From Smittium mucronatum (taxonomy: Eukaryota; Kickxellomycota; Harpellomycetes; Harpellales; Legeriomycetaceae): DNA of 17,680 bases. The notes below the pieces were generated by a model. The model was not told where the DNA came from. It saw only the letters and a list, made by a program, of their open reading frames with translations, and did not search any database. The position numbers and the translations under genes were made by a program. Positions 9,143 through 17,680 of the stretch are shown piece after piece. The first letter of the stretch is position 1. Every line of letters begins with the position of its first letter. The stretch covers positions 1 through 17,680 of the forward strand of contig LSSL01005696.1 in assembly GCA_001953115.1 (NCBI GenBank). The letters are read 5' to 3'.

Positions 9143-9564
9143 TTTAATAAAAATAAAAAATTTATTATAAATCTTTTATATAAATCTTTGATGTAAAATT
9201 TTTTGAGGGTAATTATAAGTCATTTTTTTATGTAATATATATAGATATGTTATTATATGGTTTCAATCATAACTAAATTTCTATACTGCGTAAAAGCTAT
9301 TTTTAAATATTTTTTGAGATTAATTTAAAATTTATTGACTGGTATAATGGTTAGTAGAACTTTTATTTCTATAAATAGTCAATTTTATTTGTAAAAGTTT
9401 AATATAATAATGTAAGAAAGTGCTACTTTATATTGATTTTAAAAATATTGGATTCAGCTCCGAATAAAAAAAACTACACTCACTTATAGAATCACTTTTT
9501 ATATATTTTTATACTACTATTGAGACCCTTGAGACACTGCATATACAATTTTTAGGAATCTCTA

Positions 9565-9589
9565 ATATTTGATTACAATGATCAAATAT
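9565..9589. repeat. Short hairpin, 9-base stem and 7-base loop
   Basis: ATATTTGAT (9565-9573) is exactly complementary to ATCAAATAT (9581-9589) around TACAATG. No T-tract or gene follows at a meaningful distance, so it is recorded only as a structure. Confidence 0.35.
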
Positions 9590-10050
9590 AAACTGATCGG
9601 TCTTTTTTTTACTACCAGAAATAATAGGAACTTAATTGATTACATAAACCCCTTCGGTTTTTAAGCAATTCCAGTTGTAAGCTTTATCAAAACTAACAAC
9701 ATAAAACTGAATTAAATCCAAAAAAATTTACTAAATATAAGAAAAAAATTTCGATACTTTTATAATTTTTTTTATATCTAAATAAAAATAAAATAAAAAC
9801 TGATAAAGATCTAAGTTATAAAAAACTTTATTTTTGTTTTTTATTTGTCTTTTTGGATTTTCGATAAAAAAAAAAATTTCTGCTTAATGTATTAAACGAA
9901 AAGAATTTTTGGATTGGTTTTAAAATTTATTAGAGAAATTAGGTAAAAATTGATTAAAGAGTTTTTCTTTGTCGCCTTTTTACCTTTTTATATTCTTCTG
10001 TTTGATAAAAAAATTATACTAATTATACAGCAATATCTTGACATAGTTAA

Positions 10051-10365
10051 AAAAAATTCTGCAGGAACACTTTTTTTTCTTTAAACCCCCCTCTCAAATA
10101 CTCTAAGCATATTCCAAATATTCGATTTAATTTTCGACTAAATGAAAGAATTATTTTCTTAAACCCTACTATTAAGTTGAAGTTATTGGATTCAAGATAC
10201 TTGTCTTTGGAAAAAAAAATTTTGAAGCGTAATAAAACCTCGTATTTATTTCGTTTAAAATATCGTAAGAATAAATTTCTTGCTTCTCTCAAATTCTCTC
10301 ATAATATCATTCCACAATCCCTAAATACGGCTCAAATTATTTTATTGACAATAAATTATTTTTGA
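10051..10365 (+). other. Stop-free 104-codon frame, probably not a gene
   Basis: This is the longest open frame in the window. It runs from just after a TAA at 10048-10050 to TGA at 10363-10365. It has no ATG start; only TTG codons are available. Local G+C is about 28%, clearly above the surroundings. The translation is rich in K, L, N, F and R with a few prolines, and I recognise no family. G+C at codon positions one, two and three is about 23, 28 and 28%, opposite to the first-position excess of real AT-rich genes. An 81-codon frame is also open on the other strand, so the region is simply stop-poor because it is less AT-rich. It could be a decayed exon; CTGCAG at 10059-10064 would serve as an acceptor site, but the evidence is weak. 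Confidence 0.15.
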
Positions 10366-10545
10366 AGATACATATAAAAAATCTATTTGGTTGTATATTT
10401 TTTAACTAAATATTTTATCTTTTATGGCCCTAACTAATCTCTCAAGAAAATTTTAATTTAATAAGAGAATATATAATAGTATTTTGCATATATTTCTTTT
10501 TTCCTAGCGGTATTTATATATTTTTTCTAAAATTTTCTGACATAA

Positions 10546-10764
10546 AGCAGAATATTATCCTTATTTTCAATGAAAAGTGTGCTATATTACACAAGTATTC
10601 TTTTACTAGAACCTGGTCAGATTCTAAAAATATCAGAATACAGATGGGTTCCAAATCTCCCGTATTTTTTCAAAAATAAAAAATTTATATATTTAGACTT
10701 ATGGACTCAAAATTCACTTCTTTTTATATTCCAACAAAATGATGCTATATATTTATATATTTGA
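10546..10764 (+). other. Weakly coding-like 72-codon frame, ATG at 10570
   Basis: The frame is open from after TAA at 10543-10545 to TGA at 10762-10764, with an ATG at 10570 giving 64 residues. It is the only short frame here with a coding-like base pattern: G+C is about 34, 22 and 19% at codon positions one, two and three. The translation has two tryptophans, three prolines and few long homopolymer-derived runs (motifs such as EPGQ and RWVPNLPYF). I recognise no family and no domain. It is in the same reading frame as 10051-10365 and 11053-11253. With only 64 codons the composition pattern could be sampling noise. A fragment of a decayed gene is the most I would propose. Confidence 0.2.
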
Positions 10765-11052
10765 AGCTTAAAATCTGCGACAAAATTATTTATATAGGGA
10801 TTTTTTTTAAGGAATTTTTTTAAAATATTTAAATGTATATAGAGATTCTGTCGAATTTTTTCCTCTTCAAAATATGAATTTTTAAGAGTACATATTTAAT
10901 CTTTAGTATTATCATTGAATAATATTAACATATCGACTTTTGAAAATATCTGAAATACATATGTTATTCCTGATTTTTTTACAGGATAAAAACACTTGAT
11001 AAATTTAAATTTGTAAACCAAGTGAAGATCAATAGATTTTGAAAAAATCATT

Positions 11053-11253
11053 ATGGTTTTATTTGAAGTTAAAAAATTTTTAATTTTTTTTCAGTCAAAA
11101 AAAAATCTAGAAACTGGATATTTATTTTTCAAGATATTTTTCGATTGTAAAGATTTAGTTGCAAAAAATTTTTTTGAGATTATTATCAGATTCAAAATAT
11201 TTCTTTATATACTAAATATTTCTGATTTTAAATTTTATTACGGCTTAATCTAG
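11053..11253 (+). other. Short 66-codon frame, same phase as 10546-10764
   Basis: ATG at 11053 to TAG at 11251-11253. G+C by codon position is about 24, 12 and 17%, a slight first-position excess. The translation is mainly F, I, K and L and has no recognisable motif. The 288 bases between this and the preceding frame are a multiple of three and carry about eight in-frame stops. If this was ever coding it is now broken. Chance is an adequate explanation. Confidence 0.12.
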
Positions 11254-11380
11254 TTTGAGCTTTATCCTATTTGGAATTAATTCATTTTACGTATAATCTA
11301 TTGTTTTTTCCTTGCAATAACTTTTTCAGTATTAAATCAAGTACTATTATGCTTTATAGAATTATTTTTTTCTAGGTCAT

Positions 11381-14300
11381 AATACCCATAAAATTTAAGA
11401 TCATCTGCACATAAATTTATTTTTTATAATTTAAAATAACAAATGATTGAACTGTATTTTTTAAAGTTTTTTTATATTTTCATCCTCATTCCTCGTCCAT
11501 TTTTTATCAGGATTTTTTTAAAAAAATCCATACGTCTAATATATTATATTTTTTTAGAATTATCAATATAATTAACCACATCACCTAAATTTTCTTCAAA
11601 GAAATAATTTAATGATAAATTTATTTAAAAAAAAAAGCTTTAGAAATCCAAAAAATTTATGTTCCATCATCCACAGTATATGTAATTTCCTCTATGACTT
11701 TTTTAATATATTTAAAACCCCCATTTTTTTTGGATAAAATATCGGAAAAAAAGCCAAAAATATCATTTCATTAAAAATAAAACCAATCATTCCAAAAATG
11801 CGTTTCACGTTTTTTCAAAAATTAGAAAGAGAATTTTAAACTTTTTATTACTTATTAGAAAAAAAAATCAAAAAAGAATTTGTTTTATCAAAGAAGTTTT
11901 AAAATATCTAAGCATAAATGTTATGAAAAAATTCAGAACTTTAAGTTAGCCAACCATTCTCAAATCACTAAATTGTAAATTGCTTCTTTTTTTTATAAAT
12001 TTCAGAAATTTGACTAATGGTTGTTTTTAATTTAAATTAACCATTTAAAATTTATAACATAGTAAAAAAAAATTTAAAATCTTAGGTTATGTCCGTTTGA
12101 AGCTATAATTTTGATTGGAAATTTATTTTCACAATTAAATTTCTTTCCAATTTAATTTACCTTTTTTTTGTATTAGGAATTTTTTCCATCGAAATTATTC
12201 AAATCAAATCAAATTAGGTTTAATTTAAAGCCCCAAAATTAAACTTTATCCTTCTTGGAAAAATTACAGATTTTTTACATATAATTTTAGTGTAACTAAG
12301 ATTTTTTTTATATTTTAATTTACAAAATAGCTATAAACGTATTAAAAGAAAACTATTATGTGGGGCTATTTAACGATTAAGGATGATTTACCCAATTTAG
12401 CATATAAATAAGGTATTTTTAAATATTAAGATTCAAAATAGCATCAATATAAGTAGATATTTTCAAAATAATAAAATAATCATTATTATAAAACAAAAAA
12501 TTTACAGTTATAAAAATATTATTTCATTTTAATTTAATTTATCCGAAACTAAAATTTAAAACAAAATATTTTTATACAACTTGTTTTAATCACGTTTAAT
12601 TTCATTTTTATTTCTATTTTTCAATCACAAATGCATAGTTTTTTTTTAAAAAAAAAGGATTATATCAAAATAATTTAATCTTTGATTTTATTTAAACTGA
12701 ATTTTAATAGAAACCTACTTTAAATTTTGATAAATATTTTATACTTATTTAGAGAATATGGAGAATAAATAGAAAAAGACAGTTTTTTTAAAAAAAAATC
12801 ATATTATTTTTAAAATAAATGTATATTAAAAAACAAATTGAATTAATTATCAGAAAAACACTCAATAATTATAAAATTTTCTCATAATTAATTTATCCTC
12901 GCATATATAATCAATTATAGGAAACTAATCATAATTTATTTATTTTTAAATATAGAAAATTGATAAATTTTAAGTTAAAAAATTGTACTTTGTAACCATT
13001 ATATATATATATTAATAAATAGAACAGATTATTTTAACAAACTTTTACTTGGATTTAGATTTCTTCTCAGTTCATTAAAGTTAAATCTTGGGTAGATTTA
13101 GACCGGATAATTAATAAAAGATCATAAATATGCATGAATTTTGTTCTTTATATTCCAAAAAACAAAACAATAAATTAAAAAAAAACTATAAATAATTTTC
13201 AAATTTGACTTGTTTTTATCTCACACTATTTAAAACCTTAATATAGCTAAAATATTGCATTATTTAATTTTTTTTGCATATACAATCTAAAATATAATTT
13301 CTTTTTTTATGTTGAATGGAAACTAACTTAAATTTTAGCTGATGGTTTTTTTTAAGTGCAACATATATTCTATCATTAAAAATGAATATTTAGGTTCAAA
13401 AATAAAATAAAAAAGGGATAAATATTTTTATCAGACTACTTAAACCTCTGGCGAAATACTGGTTTTTTAAACCTATTTTTATTAAATTACTTGATTTTCA
13501 TTTAGAAAAAACGACATTTTTTTGGTATATTTTATCTCATTATTGTTTATTTATTTTATTGAGGATTTAAACTTGTTAAAAATAAATTTTTATAAGATAT
13601 TTTATTTATAGAATTATAATTGAAAGAGTTTTTTCTAAATAATATTTTTTTTATTAATTAAAACATTGGCTAAAAGAAAAAATTTACATCGAAGATTCAA
13701 TATATATGTTCTAAATCTAAAAAAATTTCAATGTCTTGGCAATTTTTTTTTACAATTCTAGCTCGAGATAAAGATAATTTTTTACTTAATCTTAAAGTAA
13801 TGTTTCATAATTAGGAAATAATTAAATTTTTATATGTAATTCTCTCTCTATTAGAGAATCTCCCAAATTTTACTAGTACAAAAATTGGTATCATTTTGCA
13901 GCTCTTTTTTTGAAATAGCTATTACATGGATCTATCCAATTGTGATAAATAAACATAAAAATGAATTTTCGTGTATCAGTCTATTTAAGGAAAATTATGT
14001 AAAATTGGACGGTATTTAGCATTTAATTGATATCAGAAATATTATTTAATTTTAACTAAAAGGGTTTGATTTGCTAATATCCTATTTATATCAAATATTA
14101 GGGGTTATAAAATAAAATTCTAATTTTCAAAAAATTATCTGAAATTTTAATAAATTAGCTGGTAAATAAGTCAAATGTTTAAGAATCCATGCCACAGTAT
14201 GGAGTTTTATGATTTTCCCACTCATAATAATTTGAAAATCCAAGCAAATATCTTATCTTTTTTATGGGTAAATATTTGGTTTTTTAATAAACTGATATTG

Positions 14301-14531
14301 TGCCTTTAAAATGTAATTAAAAATAAGAACCAATATATTAATATCTTTTCAATTTGAAAACCTAAGATAAAAAAAACTTCACCAAAATATAAAATGGCAA
14401 ATAATTTTTCCGAGAAAAGCTAAATGGACAGAAAAAAGAATCAACCTTCTAAATAAAGTAATCCTTTTTTCGAATTACTTATTCCTTTTGTTAGATTGAT
14501 CTAAGTTACAAAAATTTTAACTAATTTAGAT
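11381..14531. other. AT desert, no gene
   Basis: No frame of 60 codons, RNA gene or mobile element is visible over about 3.1 kb. It contains T9A9 at 12639-12656, T7A9 at 12783-12798 and an (AT)6 run at 13001-13012. A 7-base stem with 7-base loop lies at 13839-13859 (ATTCTCT pairing with AGAGAAT). G+C is around 15-20% by eye. Confidence 0.55.
11510..11529. repeat. Perfect 20-base palindrome of T-tract/A-tract type
   Basis: GGA, seven T, seven A, TCC: a perfect inverted repeat without spacer. It is the cleanest member of the T-tract followed by A-tract junctions scattered through the window. No gene is adjacent. Confidence 0.6.
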
Positions 14532-14634
14532 AAAAGTGAGTTCAAATAAAAAAAAATCGAATCGAATTCTGAAAAAGTGAAATTAAGATCGAAATTGGGA
14601 AAAAATTAATTCAAGAAAAGTGAATTCAGATCGG
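14532..14634 (+). repeat. Degenerate tandem repeat, about 42-base period
   Basis: AAAAGTGA occurs at 14532, 14573 and 14616, spaced 41 and 43 bases. Each copy is followed by a G/A-rich segment with ATCGA or ATCGG some 10-20 bases on. The first two end in AATTC just before the next copy starts. A further AAAAGTGAATT occurs at 14852 out of register. The plus strand from about 14565 to 14715 is roughly two-thirds purine. The frames are interrupted by stops, so this is a decayed satellite-like array or a decayed low-complexity coding repeat. Confidence 0.4.
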
Positions 14635-14640
14635 TATTAG

Positions 14641-17600
14641 TTTATGCAATCTGAAAAATGTAAAGAAAAATGCGAAGTGGAGCAAACAATTAAGAAAAAC
14701 TTATATTTAAAAAAATAGGAAAGAATTTGGTATTAATTCTTAGTTAATTTTAATTTAATTTGAAATGTATTTTTTACGAGTTTATTGATAAATCTGTAGA
14801 TTTATTTTTATAATTTGAATAATATTCCTAGAAAAAATTTAAATTTATGAGAAAAGTGAATTTCTAAATTCAAAGTATCATTTTTTCGAAAAAAAATTGT
14901 AACAATAAGATTTTTATAAAAAGCGATTTGAAAAAAGAAAAAAAAATACGCGAAGTTTTTTCTGAATTAAGAAATTTAAACTCAATTCCAACTTCAGTGG
15001 AAAAAAGTTGAAAAAGAAAAAATTAAACATAAAACAATATTTTCTAAAATTTAAATTGAATTAATTTATGCAATATATATTTTAAACTTTATTTTAAAAC
15101 CATAAATAATGAAAGCGCATCTCAAAATTTCATAGAATAGGGGGGTGGGATATAAATTAAGTTAATAAATATAATTTAATAATATTTTTGAACTGAAAAA
15201 TGACCCAGTATCTGGGTTAAAATTATATATAAGCATGTTTCGATAGTATTTCAGTTATAAAATCTGCTGAAAACAAAAATTAAATCTACATTTTTACTTC
15301 AAACAATAAAATTTCTACTTCTAAACCAAAAGCTGGATTAAATCGGAAAATAGATACACCAAAAATCGATAGTTTTTCAGATCTAGTATTTTCTAGCTAA
15401 AATATGGACATTTGAAATTTAATATTCGAAAATTTGGGTAAAATAAATTGTATATACTTATATATTTGCTTCAATATATTTTTTGAGCCATTAATTAAAA
15501 TTTTATACACGTAAATTTGGAAGAAACCTGGATTTTAAAAGTTTAATTGTTAAATGAACTCACCTTAAGCCAAAAAAGAGCCATTTTTTTGATAAATAAG
15601 GGGAAAAAATGAATCTTGTAAATCAATTAATTAATTACTCTAAAAACGAAAAAAAAAAATTATTATTGACAATAGATGCTTTAATTAGCTCATAGGAATA
15701 AATAAAGCGAAAAAAAAGAGATTAAATAGCTTTTTTTAAATTTTTTTAGCAAGATACTTTAATGATTACATGATCGGAGCACTTTCCTCTATTATAATTT
15801 AAAATTTAAAATGAAAAGTTACATAGCAGATACCATTAACTCTTGGGTAAAAGAAGTACTAAAATAGGCCTTATAAAATAGGATATCTAAAAAAACTTAA
15901 TATTATCAGAAAACTTAAGATTCCATGGTCGAATCAGAGAATTCTTTATTCTATATTATTGCGTTATGTTGGTCTATCTTATATAGTGATTCCCTATGCT
16001 AATACAAATAAAAAATTTATGTATTATTGAAAAGTTCAAAAATAGGAAATTTTTCTTATTAAAATCAAAATAATTCATTTTGGTGACCAAAATAGGAGAT
16101 TTAATTAATATGAGTGAAGAATCAGTACTATTAAATCAAATATTTAAAAATCTACTGGTTTTGTATCACCATAAATTTGCAGAAAGTTAATAGATCTTAT
16201 TAGATCTCTTTTTTTGGATTAGATTAAACAGAGGATTAATATTTTCGCCTGATAATTGGATCAGTTCTATAATCAAATTGCTTTTTTTATTTTTTTTCTA
16301 TAAACTTTTGTTTTAAATTTTTAATTGGCATTTTTAAATAATATATTTTTTAGATAAAATCTATTTTAAAGGATAAAAAAAGTAATTTACATACCTTTAA
16401 ATGTTTTTTAAAAAAAATTAACATTATAAATATCAGTTTACATAATATAGGTCGATTTAAATCTTGTAATATTAGATTTTATTTTATATGAATTAATTTT
16501 TCGTTTTTTCACCCCTTTTTACTGATGTTTGAATCGAATTCAAATAATGCAATTACGAAATAACTTAGGATAAAATATATTTAAAGTTCCTTTTTAAATA
16601 AATCTTTTCGCTATTTTTTTTTTGAAAAAATGAGATTCCTTTTAGATAAATTTATTATTCTCAGTAAATATGTATTATTTAAAGAACTATTCAAATTACC
16701 AAATCTAAATATGATTAGTCAGCAACCTTAAAAGATTTTTTTAAAAAAAATAAAAAAAATTAATTTAGCCGAATTATTTCCAATTATTATGAATTAAAAT
16801 TGAATTTTTTAGTAATCGGTTTTTTTAATTCGTAAACACCTTCAATTTTTTTCTAATTAATACATTATACCAAATTTAGTTCGCCTTTTTTAAATCAATT
16901 GTTGGTTATTTTTCATTTGCTTTCACTTTTTTCTGAATTTTATTCGCAAATTTTTTATTTTTTCGGGGTTTTTTGAAAATTTCGTTATAAAAAGTATACA
17001 TAAGCCTATGTATTTTAAATATAAAATGTATATAATGCTTGATGCCATTTTTTAGCATGCTAGTTCAGTTTTTATTTGTTTAATTTATTCTAGGTATAAA
17101 CTAATATTCAAAAAATTCATTAAAAAAATTGTATAAATATTTAGTAATTTTTTAACGAGAGAACCTGTGATTATTTTGGATAAAAATGTGTATGAATAAG
17201 ATATTTTTCTATAAATGGAGCCAAAATTGTTTAAAATCATTTTATCTTGATCAATAAAACTTTCTCCTTTTACAAAGATGTAAAAAATTTACACATACAT
17301 TTTATCAAAAAAATACTTCCCATAAACTATATAGATACCTCTTATCATTATTTCCAAGTAAAAATTTTAATAAATATCAATATGATTTTTAGTGGGTTTG
17401 GTATATATTAATTTAATTAAATAATGTTTATTAGAAAAAATAAACAGGTTTTTGAAAATAATTGCAAAAATAGACAAGTTTTTAATTTGATTTATATTTT
17501 TACCGAATAGGAAAATATACTAATTTTCGAGTTCATTTGATAAAAATATTGTTAAATAAAATGTATTCTGATCTTTTTTAAGCTTTTAACTGGGTGATTT

Positions 17601-17680
17601 TATTGAAACTAAAAAAAAATATCATTAATCCTCATTATTGAAGTCAAATTAATACGATTTTCCCTAAGCCAATAAATATT
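14641..17680. other. AT desert to the window end, no gene
   Basis: About 3 kb without any frame of 60 codons or recognisable RNA gene. The first 400 bases remain A-rich on the plus strand (one counted line, 15001-15060, has 37 A and 15 T). A short frame of about 48 codons ending in TGA near 15010 is K/E/N-rich but has no identifiable relatives. T-tract/A-tract junctions lie at 16404-16417 and 16736-16750. A short direct repeat TAGATCT occurs twice within 16193-16210. Confidence 0.55.

Larger units (their letters stand above)
5405..10050. other. Long AT desert, no gene
   Basis: About 4.6 kb in which I find no gene, RNA gene or mobile element. The longest frames are 60-61 codons (6826-7008 and 7464-7649 on the minus strand) and consist mostly of F, I, K, N, Y and S, as expected from random AT-rich DNA. 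Small structures present are a near-perfect palindrome at 5563-5585, a 9-base hairpin at 9565-9589 and three (AAAT)4 microsatellites. From roughly 7950 to 8900 the plus strand is visibly T-rich. Confidence 0.55.

Noticed and set aside
9335..9384. tRNA-like segment: ATTGACT and AGTCAAT 7-base arms with GGTATAATGGTTAGTA resembling a D-arm/A box
   Set aside because: Only 50 bases long, with no anticodon or T-arm possible and no GGTTC-type B box downstream. Not a tRNA.
10047..10292. 81-codon minus-strand frame opposite the longest plus frame
   Set aside because: Starts only at TTG and mirrors a stop-poor, less AT-rich patch; no recognisable family.
10051..15010. Reassigned-stop genetic code (ciliate-type, or TAG read as Trp as in Balanophora plastids) hiding long genes
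   Set aside because: I translated selected frames around 10366-11400 and 14571-15010. Ignoring TAA/TAG leaves open runs no longer than expected from TGA frequency. Reading TAG as an amino acid still leaves dense TAA and TGA. No conserved rRNA core is visible for an organelle.

Overview
This window looks like gene-free eukaryotic nuclear DNA of extreme A+T content. Lines I counted by hand outside the first 1.55 kb run from about 10 to 30% G+C, mostly under 20%. No open frame on either strand exceeds about 105 codons. I see no rRNA, tRNA, CRISPR array or recognisable protein domain. The only unambiguous feature is a foldback (long terminal inverted repeat) element at the left edge. Its style is arms of several hundred bases, subterminal tandem units and no coding capacity. 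That resembles non-autonomous DNA transposons of plants, and an extremely AT-rich plant lineage such as a holoparasite is my best guess. The sequence does not prove it; another AT-rich eukaryote (fungus, protist, invertebrate) remains possible. Nothing suggests a bacterium or a compact organelle.

Layout. Positions 30-1544 hold the foldback element: two inverted arms of about 340 bases (about 90% identical by hand alignment) around an 825-base non-coding spacer. The outer half of each arm is a tandem array of a roughly 10-base core (TAGGCCAATT-like) recurring every 29-33 bases. The arms differ by two indels of about 16 bases, half of one array unit. Positions 1546-2165 are AT-rich, with a strikingly GC-rich island (about 55% G+C over 60 bases) at 1940-2000 and a short dispersed repeat beside it. 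From 2166 to 17680 the sequence is an AT desert with isolated small features. These are a terminator-like hairpin (4485-4511), a possible tiny retroposed insertion between 14-base direct repeats (5338-5404), a stretch of slightly higher G+C and fewer stops in one frame (10051-11380), and a decayed 42-base tandem repeat (14532-14634). There are also three (AAAT)4 microsatellites and many T-tract/A-tract junctions.

There is no set of genes acting together. If anything here is functional, the best candidate is the foldback element, whose transcript would form a long double strand and whose phased arrays look like binding sites. The short open frames elsewhere are at or near chance expectation for this composition, and I do not annotate them as genes.
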